Below are positions 30,438 through 42,000 of a DNA stretch of 44,366 bases, piece after piece. The position numbers and the translations under genes were made by a program. The notes under the pieces are model-generated. The model worked only from the letters and a program-made list of their open reading frames with translations, ran no database searches and had not been told where the DNA came from. How positions within the stretch are numbered: the stretch's first letter is position 1; each line of letters opens with the position of its first letter. Location of the stretch: positions 1 through 44,366 of the forward strand of contig JBNGIO010005803.1 in the NCBI GenBank assembly GCA_049999805.1, read 5' to 3'. This DNA is from Folioceros fuciformis. Its lineage: Eukaryota > Anthocerotophyta > Anthocerotopsida > Anthocerotales.

Positions 30438-32548
30438 ATGGCCACAGTATGGCAACCGGATGCCCTGTGGGTCCAACAAAATGGTGGGTGTACAGGTATT
30501 CTATCAGACGCTACCGCTCACCACTTGTTGAGTAATCAATCGCCGGCAAGTAGCCATTCCACCAGCTGCAGCAGCGCAGGGAGCCCAACTCTTCCTGGAA
30601 AGTGGATGACCGGGGAACGATTTCCCAGCGATCGCAGTCGCAAGGAGCAAGAGCTCTTGTGGCAACAATTTTTTCTGGACCCTGCAATGTGATGGGATAA
30701 CAGGCGAGGTAAGAAGAGTTGTGGTTCGCCCGATTTCCGCGGAAGGTGTCCGGCGAGGTCCTCTGGTTACACAGCACGTTCAAGTCAGTATGGGTCGATG
30801 AGCAGCTGGTTTCTTTGGATATGCTGGTTTCTTAGTGACTCGCTTCACAAGTCTAGCTCTCCTATTGATCCTGATGCAAGAGCAGATGTGGGTGTCGGAA
30901 CTGCTGTATCAGTGAGCACGTTATGTCTACAGGGGAATCTTACGTGGGCAGTTGAAGCCCTGGAATCTTTGACGCAGGGAGGCTGTTCTATTTCTCAGTC
31001 TCTCTTTTGCAGTGTGCTAAATCTGTGTGCAGCTAAGAAAGATCGGGTTACTGGCAGACGAGGTCATATCTTACTGTGAAACTTGGGTACGAGTCAGATA
31101 CGTTCTTTGGGAACCATGCCTTGCGATTGTATGAAGGCGGAGGAATGCTACAGGAGGCCATGAATGTGTTCACCAGGGTGTGGTGTGGGCAAGTCATATG
31201 CCTTCATGTGGTTTTCCATAATCTCTGCACATGTTAAACTTGGGACACCCAATGAGGCCATCAGACTGTACAACGAGATGTGTAGCTCAGGTTTGCAGGC
31301 GAATGCTCATGTTTTTGTCGCAGCCCTTCAAGCTACGGCCTCTGCCGTGGACTTGGAACCTGGCCAAAAGGTACACCGTGACGTGTAGCACAGCGGCCTT
31401 CCTCCTAACTTCTTTGTTGGTAACTGCTTGGTGGACATTTACGTGCAAGTGCTGGTTCCTTACAGAAGGGCAGGCAGCTGCACTCGCAGATTGTGGGAAG
31501 AGGCCGGCTGGATATCGTCCTGATAGGGAACTGCTTGGTGGACATGTACGCAAAGTGAGGCGAGGTGAAAGATGCACATCATGTTTTTGACAGTTTGGAC
31601 ACCAAGAATCTGGTGACTTGAATGCCTGATAGCTGGGTATGGTTCTTGCCATGAAGGTTGCAAAGCACTGGCTTGTTTTGAGGGGATGGTAATGGCCGGG
31701 ATTCAGCCTGATGATGCTACTTTTACTTGCCTTCTAGTAGCGCGCAGTCATGCAGGGCTGGTGGATGAGAGAGGCATGCACTTTGACGCTATGGTTGAAC
31801 AGCATGGCATCAAATCTACTGTTGAGCATTACAGTTGCATGATAGATCTGCTTGGCGGTGCTGGCCATTTAGGTGAAGGAGAGAACGTGCTACTATCATG
31901 TGAGAGTCAAAGCGATGCTGTGGGCTTGATGGCTTTTCTGAATACCAGCAAAAATCATGGAGATGTGGTTAGAGCGATGCGGTGTTTTGAAAGTCTCGTG
32001 AAACATGGGCTTCAAGTTGCATCTGCGTCTGTGCTCATGGCCAACGACTATGCCAAATGCATGTCGGTGGGCCGATGTTGAGGGATTGAAACACTAAGAA
32101 CGGCATCAGGATCTAACAAGACACCTGCAGTGGCTGGTATTGAGGTGAAGAGGCAGGTACATACCTTTGTAGTGGGAGAGAACAGAGATGATGATGTAGA
32201 TGACATTTGTAGCGGGAGAGAACAGAGAAGCGTGCTCTCAAGCGCCCAAGCTAGAGAGCACACCTCTCAAGCAGGTGGGGGGCTATGCACGACATACAAA
32301 ATTTGTTTCCAAGCCACTCTCTGAGAAGGAGAAAGAAGATGCGGGCACGCTGAGAAGCTTGCTCTTGCGTTTGGTCTCTGGAACACTCCGGCTGGCACAC
32401 CTCTAGTGGTATCCAAGGACTTGAGGATGTGCAGTAACTGCCACAGGTCCACAGATATCCTTTCTAAGGTTGAACACAGAGACATAGTTGTAAGTGATGG
32501 GTACCGAGCGCATCGATTCGCCGCTGGTTGTTGGAGTTGTCACCTTGA
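30438..32548 (+). pseudogene. DYW:KP PPR pseudogene
   Basis: It starts intact as MATVWQPDALWVQQNGG and keeps the LLWQQFFLDPAM block, but then meets a TGA in place of Trp (30690-30692). Further damage: frameshifts around 30710-30840 and 31060-31190; a TAG in HRDV*HSG (31386-31388); a deletion joining the first internal S motif to the end of an L motif near 31443; a TGA for Cys in YAK*GE; a TGA for Trp near 31620; a partial internal duplication at about 32165-32230; a loss of about 7 bp before the deaminase His (32338); and loss of the last codons, so that CSCKGRP is gone. MCSNCH and DGYRAHRFAAG remain readable near the end. No stretch long enough to act as an editing factor survives. Confidence 0.93.
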
Positions 32549-33084
32549 GAATGACAGCTGTAGTACGTAGCCAATTCACGTGTCTTGGGCTCGCCAAACT
32601 ACCTGAATTATTTACGTGCTTCACCGTCAGTCGTGAAGAGCCATGACCTTGATGTCTTCGTGCGTGGGCTTTCTGTAGCTTATTCAGACCTCGCTCACTC
32701 TTGAGAGTAAAGCCTTGGCAACACTTCGGAACATTCGAGAATGTCTGACTGACGTTACAAAAGAGTTTGGCCACATCAATGTTCCCTGCTTCGTGGGTGA
32801 GAGTATATAAACCCAGGAGTCTGACGCGCGTTTTGAAAGCAGACGACAATTCGATCCTCTATTCCCATCCTGGGCTGTGTCCCTCTTCTGATGGAAGGCA
32901 CCATTCTCATGCATGACGATGATACTCGGGGGTGCTCTCTCTGTTCATCTGCAAACAAAGCTGGAACGTTTGCTTCCTATCCACCTGCTCGTCGCATACA
33001 TCGTAGAACAAAAATAAAAGAAACAACACGGGGAAACCAGTATCCTCTGTGAGCCCACGGTAGCTGGGAAGGAGTAGGAGCATG

Positions 33085-33260
33085 TACCCACGTTCCAAAG
33101 ACAATTTCAGGGGGCAGAAGTACTCGAAATGGCACCCCTTCTCAAAAACAATGGCGTTTGCCAGTAATATCTTCCCACAACCAGAGGGTGCGTGGAAGAG
33201 AACATCCAGAAGAGGCTGTAGACCTGCTTGTCTACACGCCTCGGAACGGCCCAGTGGCCG
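33085..33260 (-). pseudogene. Possible relic of a P-loop (AAA-type) ATPase
   Basis: A minus-strand frame reads VLFHAPSGCGKILLANAI, resembling the Walker A region of AAA ATPases (VLFYGPPGCGKTLLAKAI). The essential Thr/Ser after GK is Ile here, and no Walker B or second region of homology was found within the open frame. It is best seen as a small decayed fragment, or chance similarity. Confidence 0.35.
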
Positions 33261-33376
33261 GGGCCTCACCTTGTTATGTAAAGTCTTGGATAGAGATATG
33301 CATATGACACCCGCCACTTCCCCGATGTCTCCAAAAGGAATTTTCTATATAGGAGCTTGTATAACGAGCCTATTTC

Positions 33377-33384
33377 TAGGGTTA
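33377..33384. promoter_or_regulatory. Telo-box of RPS15A
   Basis: TAGGGTTA (the reverse of the AACCCTA telo-box) lies 14 bp before the TATA-like TATAAAAA at 33391. Telo-boxes are typical of plant ribosomal-protein and other translation-machinery promoters and favour expression in dividing cells. Confidence 0.7.
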
Positions 33385-33390
33385 GGTTTG

Positions 33391-33398
33391 TATAAAAA
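33391..33398 (+). promoter_or_regulatory. TATA box of RPS15A
   Basis: TATAAAAA lies 117 bp upstream of the RPS15A ATG. That predicts transcription from about 33420 with a 5' UTR near 85 bp. Confidence 0.55.
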
Positions 33399-33507
33399 CC
33401 AAGCCCTGTATCTATAGTTGGTTTTCTTGGACAAACCTCGGGTTGCAATTCGCTTGGACGTCCTCATCTTCGAGCTTCGTGTGCGCGCCTTCCACAGTGG
33501 GAGCAAG

Positions 33508-34175
<668 letters not shown>

Positions 34176-34263
34176 TCTTCCGGCCCTGCGATGCAGAGCC
34201 AGGGTACTGGGTACCGTTCTGTACCGCTTGCAGCGAAGCTATTGAGACAGCAGCTACGTGTAG

Positions 34264-34419
34264 GCTGCTCCAATTTTGCAGTGAAAAACGGCTGTCGTCT
34301 ATACCACCAGCTTCGGTCATTGATGATTGGTACTTAGATCCGTGTCCCTGAGGGGTTCACGCTATGCTTGTGCTTTAGTTGGCAGCGATGTGGGAGCTGC
34401 TCCAGTTTTGCAGTGAAAA
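34264..34419. repeat. Short direct repeat, 132 bp apart
   Basis: GCTGCTCCA(A/G)TTTTGCAG followed by TGAAAA occurs at 34264-34287 and again at 34396-34419, downstream of RPS15A, differing at one base. Confidence 0.8.
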
Positions 34420-34919
34420 GTGTCCTTGATTTCTTTGAAATCTTAACCTACTTCCAGAGATTATACCATCTTGCTGTGGCGTATATGTGCATCTGTGTAG
34501 GGTAGAATTTGTTTGACTTTGGTTTAGGTGTAATCTCTGTGTTCCACTCATGGAAACCGGAGTGCGATCGATACATCATTTTAAGCTGTTTCGCTGTCGC
34601 TCTCCTCCCTTGATAACAGACTTCCTTGCGATTAACAATTGTCATGGTCATTTATCTCGCGCCCTTTCTTTAATCAGACTCCACCTGCGCACTTCGTGGT
34701 CAAGGATCCGGTGGCGTGGATCTCCGCACGGTCGTCGTCCGTCTCACAGGTGGAATAGAGCCACTCTTGTCCTCACCGTTTTGTTCTCGGAGCAGGAAAC
34801 TCCTCTAGTTTCATGTTCATGATTCAGTCGGGCATGCAAAAGTTGTGAGTAGGACAGCTTAGAGCAACTAGCAGTCCTCATAAAAATGTAAGAGCTGAAC
34901 TGAGCCTTCCCGCTTAGTG

Positions 34920-34964
34920 AGATTGAGAGGAGTCTCCCTCTTATAGATGCTTCCCTCTCAATCT
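34920..34964. repeat. 11-bp perfect inverted repeat
   Basis: AGATTGAGAGG (34920-34930) is mirrored by CCTCTCAATCT (34954-34964) across a 23-base loop. It is able to form a hairpin in RNA or DNA. It has no T tail and no adjoining gene end, so I do not call it a terminator. Confidence 0.7.
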
Positions 34965-35404
34965 GATGCTTCCTGCTTGATCACATGGAGAGGATTCTCC
35001 ACTCTTTGAAAAATCGTCAATCAAATCAAGGCTTCAACTGTGAAAGGAGTCCTCCGATCACCTTCAGGTTTAAGCATCCACATGATGGCATGGCAAACGA
35101 CAGTCCTAACTGGAGGCATGAAACTGACAGGCTCTATGTTGAAAGGGATCACGACCCGTGCATTTCTTACTCCTGATGCAAATGGGGGAGCCGCTAGAAC
35201 GAGTAGGCCTGCTGTGTAGATGAATTCAACGTCCATTTACCCCACTACTGCGTGAGGTCCTCAAAAGTTCTGCCGAGGCCGAATATGGCCCACTTGCTCA
35301 ATCTTTGAGGCAACCAGCTGGCCTGCCTTAATGGCTGACGTGACTGCCATCTCAATCCTCACCCAGCAAACTCCAAGATACGGGTGGTCAAATCCACAGC
35401 ATTG

Positions 35405-38400
35405 TCAGGGCCGACCCTTACAGCTGCAAGCACCAGCAGCAAATCGGTGCACTCGATACCCATCCCTTACAACGATGTCTCTCTTTTCAACCCTTGACAT
35501 GATCTCCGTAGAACTGTGGCAGTCGCTGCACATGCGCAAATTCTTCGTTACCACCAGAGGTGTGCCACTCGGAGTATTCAAGAGACCAAACGCCAGAGCT
35601 AGCTTCTCGGCATGCCCGCAAAGCGCATCTTCCTTCTCCTTCTCCGACAGGGGCTTCAAAACCAACTTTGTGTGTGGTACGTAGCCCCCTTCTTGCTTCA
35701 GACGTGCATTTGTGCTCTCTACTTGGAGAGCAAGATCATCTTTTCGCTCTCCCACAGTAAATGTATGTACCTGGTTCTTCACTTCAATGCCCGCCACTGC
35801 AGGTTTCTTGTTAGCTCCTGCTACCTTCCTCTGTGTTTCAATCCGTTGTACATCAGTCCACCTACCTGCATCTGCATAGGTATTGGCCATGAGTACATAT
35901 GCAGATGCCCCCTGAGGGTCTAGTCCGACGAGACTTTCAAAGCACCGGGTTGCCCTCTCTACATCCCCGTGATTTTTGCAGGAATTCAGCAAAGAAGTCC
36001 AACCCACAACATCGCTTTGGCTTTCACACGATAACAGCATGTTCTCTGCCTCGTCTAAACTGCCTGCACGCCCGAGAAGATCGATCATACAATTGTAATG
36101 CTCAGTCGTAGGTTTGATGCCATGCTGTTCGACCATGGAATCGAAGTACCTGCGACCCTCCTTCACCAGTCCCTCATGACTGCATGCTGCTAAAAGGCAA
36201 GTGAAAGTAGCATCATCTGGCTCAATACCAGCAACTAACATTTCCTCAAAGCAAGCTAGTGCGCCGTGACCTTCATCACAAGAACCACACCCACCTATCA
36301 AGGCATTCCATGTCACCACATTTTTTGTTGCCAAGCTGTCGAAGACCTCGCGTGCATCTTCCAGTTCACCACACTTTGCATACATGTCTATCAGGCACGT
36401 GCCCACAAGTATGCTATCCAGCTGTCTACTTTCTATAATCTGTGAGTGTAGCTGTCTGCCCTTATGTAAGGCGCCAGCACCTGCACAGGCTTTCAGAAGG
36501 CATGCAAAAGTAACCTCGTCAGCCACCGTGAGGCCCTCCTGCTCCATTTGTTCATACAGCACAAGCGCCTCTTGGCTGAGATCTTGTTGTGCATACCCAG
36601 CAATCAGGGTTGTCCATGTCACCACATCCTTTGCATTCAAGCTGTCAAAAACCTGGCGTGCTTCCTCCAATTCGCCACATTTTGCATACATGTCCACCAG
36701 GCAAGTGCCTACAAGCATGTGATCCAGCTGTCCCCTTTCCACAATCTGTGTGTGCAGCTGCCTGCCCTTCTGTAAGGCACCGGTGCTTGCACATGCTTTC
36801 AGAAGGCAAGCAAAAGTCACATGGTTACCTAGAATCAGGCCCTCCTGCTCCATTTGTTCATGCAGAACCAGCGCCTCCTTACCAAGTCCGTGATTTGCGT
36901 ACCCCGAAATCAGGGCAGTCCAAGTCACCACATTTTTCGTAGTCAACCTGTCAAAAACTCCGCGCGCTTCTTCCAGTTCGCCACACTTCGCATACATGTC
37001 TACCAGGGAAGTTCCAACAAGCATGTTATCGAGCTGTCCTCTTTCTACAACTAGTGAATGCAGCTGCCTGCCCCCCTGTAAACAACCAGTAATTGCACAA
37101 GCTTTGAGAAGGCAAGCAAAAGTGATATGGTTGCCTACGATCAAGCCCTCCTGCTTCATTAGTCCATACAGAACAAGCGCCTCTTGCCCGAGCCCATGAT
37201 TTACATATCCAGCTATCAGGGCATTCCACGTAACAACATCCTTTGTGACCAAGGCGTCAAAAACTCGACGCGCATCTTGAAGTTCACCACACTTTGCATA
37301 CATGTCCACCAGGCAAGTGCCCACAAGCATGTTCTGTAGGTGCCCTCTTGCTATAATCTGAGAATGCAGATGCCTCCCCTCGTGTAAGGCACCAGTTATT
37401 GCACAGGCTTTGAGAAGGCAAGCAAAAGTGACATGATTGCCCACAATCACGCCCTCCTGCTCCATTTGTCCGTACAAAACAAGCGCCTGTGGTCCCATCC
37501 CATGATTTGCATACCCAGATATCAGAGAATTCCACGTTACCACATCCTTTGTAGCCAAGCTGTCGAACACCCTGCGTGCATCTTCCAGTTCGCCACATTT
37601 TGCATACATGTCCACCAGGCAGCTGCCAACAAACAAGTTAGGAGGAATGCCACTATGCAACACATCACAATGCACTTTTCTGCCAGATTCCAAGTCCGCA
37701 ACGGATGCACAAGCTTGAAGCACTGCCACAAAGACATGAGGATTCGCCTTCACACCTGAGCTACGCATCTCATGGTACAGTTGTATGGCCTCATTAGACT
37801 TCCCATGTTTAGCATGAGCAGAGATAATGGAAAACCACATGAAGGCATCTGGTTTGCCCATCCTGGTGAACACATCCATGGCCTCTTGAAGCCTACCTCG
37901 ACATGCATACATGCGTAAGATATGGTTTCCCACGATTGTATTTGACTCGTACCCAAGTTGAACAGTGAGATAATGAACTCGCCGCCCCATAGCCACATCC
38001 TTCTTGGCTGCACATAATTTTAGCACTGTACAGAACAGAGTCTGAGAAATAGGAGAGTCCGTCTGGGCCAAAGCTTCCAGAACTCCGACGGCCTCCGTAA
38101 GCTTTCCCTGCTGACACAACGTGTTCACTGTTGCAGGTGTTACGGCGCTCATTTCCGCTCCTGTACGCCTGCCAGGTTCAGGCTTGTCCAGAGAGGTCCA
38201 TTTGGAAGTAAAGGAAGCATGCCCCATCTTTCTATCCAACGAAAGTAGCTGCTTACCAGCCCAAGCTGGCTTGAATGTGCTGTTTAGCCAGAGTACATCG
38301 CCAGACCCCTTGCGCCGGAAGTTAGGCGAGCGAGTACTCTTTTCAACTCCTCTGTTAGCCCTCCACCTCGCAGGGTCCAGAAAATACTGTCGCCACAACG

Positions 38401-38635
38401 ACTCCTCCTCCCGTTCCTGTTCATGCTCCTGGCGACTGACATCGCTAGAAAATCCTTCCCTAGCCATCCATGATGTCGGAAGTGCTAATTTCTTTACACT
38501 GCTGCACCTGGAGGGCTGGTTGTTTGCCACCGACTGCCTCCCTGAAGTGAGGTGAGCGGGAGCTGCTGGTCGAATCCGTGTACAGCCACCGATTTGTTCT
38601 ATACACAAGGGATCCGGTTGCCATACTGTGGCCAT
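35405..38635 (-). CDS. PPR protein with DYW:KP editing domain (PPR-6), 1076 aa
   Basis: A complete intronless gene starting MATVWQPDPLC. Rough residue map: transit-like 1-65, EHEQEREEE near 70-78, LWRQYFLDP block 80-88, first L motif about 198-232, then S-P-L units with four internal triplets of about 101 residues, P2-L2-S2, E1/E2, KKPAVAGIEV, and a deaminase with His1008 of HAEK, CSDCH, and the end CSCKGRP. Code residues read as U??GY?GY?AA?GG?AU?U. The S2 motif ends in Asp rather than Asn, giving U rather than C at the last position. Inferred U-to-C editing factor. It lies 415 bp downstream of INTS7 on the same strand. Confidence 0.93.
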   Translation of the reverse strand: MATVWQPDPLCIEQIGGCTRIRPAAPAHLTSGRQSVANNQPSRCSSVKKLALPTSWMAREGFSSDVSRQEHEQEREEESLWRQYFLDPARWRANRGVEKSTRSPNFRRKGSGDVLWLNSTFKPAWAGKQLLSLDRKMGHASFTSKWTSLDKPEPGRRTGAEMSAVTPATVNTLCQQGKLTEAVGVLEALAQTDSPISQTLFCTVLKLCAAKKDVAMGRRVHYLTVQLGYESNTIVGNHILRMYACRGRLQEAMDVFTRMGKPDAFMWFSIISAHAKHGKSNEAIQLYHEMRSSGVKANPHVFVAVLQACASVADLESGRKVHCDVLHSGIPPNLFVGSCLVDMYAKCGELEDARRVFDSLATKDVVTWNSLISGYANHGMGPQALVLYGQMEQEGVIVGNHVTFACLLKACAITGALHEGRHLHSQIIARGHLQNMLVGTCLVDMYAKCGELQDARRVFDALVTKDVVTWNALIAGYVNHGLGQEALVLYGLMKQEGLIVGNHITFACLLKACAITGCLQGGRQLHSLVVERGQLDNMLVGTSLVDMYAKCGELEEARGVFDRLTTKNVVTWTALISGYANHGLGKEALVLHEQMEQEGLILGNHVTFACLLKACASTGALQKGRQLHTQIVERGQLDHMLVGTCLVDMYAKCGELEEARQVFDSLNAKDVVTWTTLIAGYAQQDLSQEALVLYEQMEQEGLTVADEVTFACLLKACAGAGALHKGRQLHSQIIESRQLDSILVGTCLIDMYAKCGELEDAREVFDSLATKNVVTWNALIGGCGSCDEGHGALACFEEMLVAGIEPDDATFTCLLAACSHEGLVKEGRRYFDSMVEQHGIKPTTEHYNCMIDLLGRAGSLDEAENMLLSCESQSDVVGWTSLLNSCKNHGDVERATRCFESLVGLDPQGASAYVLMANTYADAGRWTDVQRIETQRKVAGANKKPAVAGIEVKNQVHTFTVGERKDDLALQVESTNARLKQEGGYVPHTKLVLKPLSEKEKEDALCGHAEKLALAFGLLNTPSGTPLVVTKNLRMCSDCHSSTEIMSRVEKRDIVVRDGYRVHRFAAGACSCKGRP

Positions 38636-39050
38636 CTTCCGGGAACCACGAGCTTGCTATCCAAGCAGTGACAGGATGCCTAGGCACTGTGCATGGCAAC
38701 CATGGTGACACCACCCTGCGCAAGAGCAGGGCAGAAAGTTCACCGATGTAACCCAAGAGAACAGCCACACCATATGCTGCACAGGCGCAGGAAGCTGTTG
38801 ACCCACGGGCTTACCAGACGACCGATATACGGAGTACTTCCTTTGTTCATGTTGGCATGCAGTCGATATGCTGGTGAAACTGCATCGACTGAGACAACCA
38901 ATAGGGGTCGATAAAACAGCTTAAAAACGATTATTTACCCAAGGTACATGGTGTGTCAGCTCTGACTGACAGTCGAAGCGCAGGAAACGGACGTGCGCGC
39001 TAGACTAGCTTCATTGAGCATTTTTTCACACTGGCAAATTTGTGAATGCC
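38636..39050. other. Spacer between INTS7 stop and PPR-6 start
   Basis: About 415 bp on which both neighbours run leftwards. It should contain the INTS7 3' UTR and the PPR-6 promoter. No specific element was recognised. Confidence 0.45.
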
Positions 39051-42000
39051 TCAAGTGATCCTAAAAGTCGGGAATGTCCGTGGAGGAAGGAGGCTCCATT
39101 GCGCTCCCTTTCTGTCTGTACAGACGCAATGCGTGCTGATTTGATACAACCCACAAGGTAATCTCCTGACATCTATTATGCAGGACGCAAAGCCTCTGCC
39201 TGATTCATCTAGCGGAACGGAAACAAAGCACCTTGGGTCACTGTCTTGCCCTCCATTGCCAGTCTTGTCCGCCAATCCCCTTTCCCTCAGCACCAGTTCT
39301 TCAATCAATGCCACATCGAACAGCTGGTCAGCATGCTTGCCCTCATGCCAACCAACTCTCCATCCTACGCAAGCATCTTCCTCTTGTGAAACTGTGGTCT
39401 TGGCAGGTTGGACAGTAAGTGCGCAACAGAGAGATTTTCCCCTATTTTTGGGTAGGAAATGAACCAGTAGGAAACCCAGACCCAAGGAAAGGAAAGATCC
39501 TTGCTTAATAGACATTTCACCGTTTCCGAGCTGTGCAGCAAGCACTTCAAACCCAGTTCGGGGTCTGCAGTCACCAACAGGGATGGTTAGTATGGTGGTT
39601 TTTCAAGCTTGTCTCGCACAAGTTCCTTGTAACAGACGCGCTTATGAGAGTGCTTCACTCACCTTGTACTGAAGAAGCAGCTTGGAAGCAACCACGGTAA
39701 GGCTGACCATCTATCTAGCAACTTTTTCAGGAAAGCAAGACCCTGGAATTGAAGCCAAGGGACACTATTGCTCTTGGAACGCATTCGGTATAAGATGACC
39801 ACTTCCTGGACTGCCCACCTGCAAACGCTCAGAAGTGGCTGCCCATGGGATTCATAACAGTAGTTGGCCCTCAAGCCATCACTTGCGCCATGAATGGCTC
39901 CGTATTCTAGGCAGAGAAGAGTAAGTTCTTCCCACTCGTCTCCATATGCATGTTCAAGGCGTTGCAGCAAATCATATACTGCAAGGCCTATGTCTACATG
40001 CGTTGATGTGACCTCGGGCTTTGCACCGGAGACCTTTGGGAAAAGCGCAAAGGTGATGCAAAATGCCAGTAAGGAACACTGTAGGCTGGCCTGAGAAAGA
40101 ATCTGTAGACTTTCTACATCTGTGCCCATAAAACTGAGACAAAGAAGATCAAACTCCTCAGACAATCTTTTGAACTCAGACGCTAGCCAATCAGCCTTTT
40201 CAGCAATGGCTTGCAGCCTGGAAGCCGTAACAGCTGAATCCAGCTTCTCCACTTCACTAAGGGATCCAGAGGGGCTTGGACCTTGTTGCACGCACATCAT
40301 GTCTAGAGTCCCCCTGTCTACCAGTCCGACCAGTTCTGCAGTTCGTTGAAGCTTGGAGCGTCTAAGTGTTATGAACCACCGTTGAAATTCAAAAGATCGA
40401 TCAAGACATACACCAGCACCCAGAAGTTGAATTGCATTTTGAAAGAGAGGTAAGGAAGCCACTGCTCGTTCTGCGTATACAGTTCGACCACCATCTTTTT
40501 TCTGGTCATAATGACTAGGTCCTTGTACCTGCTGATTGGATTCCTGAAACTTTCTCTCAGCAGGAGGGCAGTCTGGGGTGCTCATCACATCAACCTCCAT
40601 TGCCTGGAGAGCATCGCTGCCCTTCTCTGCAGAACCCCCATGAAGGACATCCGCAGTGGCCACTGTCCTCCCCTGGCAAAGAATTGCCTCGGCCCCTGAC
40701 ACTTGTGCAAGCGCATCAAGCCATAGGTGGGCGCCTTCTGATATGACTTTGTCTCTCAAGCAAATGAAAGTGGACTCTGCCAGCGGCCACTGACAGGCAT
40801 AGGTGGCTTGCTCTCCAACTTTGTAGAGAGCCCAGTACTTGGACCTTGATCTCATCGTCTCAGCTGCTTTGAAAATGCTCTCTCTTAGACGTTCGGCAGA
40901 GCTATCTGTAGGGCTTGCCGCCAGCTGTTTGACGCTCTGCTGCTGAAACTGCTGGGACTTCCCAGCCAGCAGAACATCGCAGTGGCTTCTTAGCCGATGA
41001 TTGATCGATGCTTTGACTGCCACAGGCAGTAGAGAAATAAGGAAATCACCTGACGCTTCAGCATTAGCGAGATATGTTGCAAGGCTGCACAGCCGAGAGC
41101 AGATCAGGCCACAAGTCTGTTCTTCCACAGCATCAGCCACACAAGCTTGTAAACATCGAACCAAGATTGATGCTAATGGCAAGATCGATGCAGCTTCTCG
41201 TATCTCATCGTGTGAGCCCTCCGTTGGAACGGTTCTTCCATCTACTTCCATATCAGTCGAACCTCGTTCAAACTGCTTTTCCACACTCTGTAGTGACGTT
41301 CTGGTTGCCAGGGACTCCAACACACCAGCCAAGTAGTCAACCATGGTAAATCCTACTTTAGGACAACCTCGAACTAAGCATGCCAACAGACGACACAGAG
41401 TAGTACATCTTTCATGCCTTGAAGGTTCTCCTGATTGATAAGATTTTCCATGAAAGTCATGTTCATTTCCTGGCTGCTCCAACAGAAAAGTGGCTGACAC
41501 GTGGTCACAGAGTAGTAACGTAACCCGTGTTGGAAGATCAAGTTGAATTGATCTTTGTTCGAGGCTAGCTGAAGTTGCGTCCGTCTTCCTCTGGGTGGCG
41601 GCGGTCTTCCTCTGGGTAAAGGCAGAGTCAAGTTTGGTTCCAGCTGGTGCGCTGCGCTTATGCTCTGTTATACTGCAAGCCAGTTCCACCAGCAGAGCCA
41701 AGGATGCTTGGACAACTGACCAGTCACTATGTAATGAAAACAGTTCAGACAGGCTTACTAACTCCTCTACACGGCTGCTCTGCGATGTACCAAGGTAGGT
41801 GGGTACAAGCTGCATACAACCAACCAAGAAGTGATTATTGCAAGACTGAGGACGCGTCACTACCCAAACAAACGCACTTGATATAAACAGCACAGACACG
41901 CGGCAGCAAAAGAACGCCCTAAGATAACCCCATGAAGAATTGACAAAAACAAAGAAACGCAATAGCAAAAAGTGTGGTGGTAGAAACTGGACACTTGGAA

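Larger units (their letters stand above)
32549..33507. other. Region between PPR pseudogene and RPS15A
   Basis: About 960 bp. The left part shows nothing recognisable. 33080-33300 holds a possible ATPase relic on -, and 33370-33507 the RPS15A promoter and 5' UTR. Confidence 0.5.
34176..35404. other. Spacer between convergent RPS15A and PPR-6
   Basis: About 1.2 kb. It contains a short direct repeat (34264 and 34396) and an 11-bp inverted repeat (34920-34964). No gene is supported. Confidence 0.5.
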
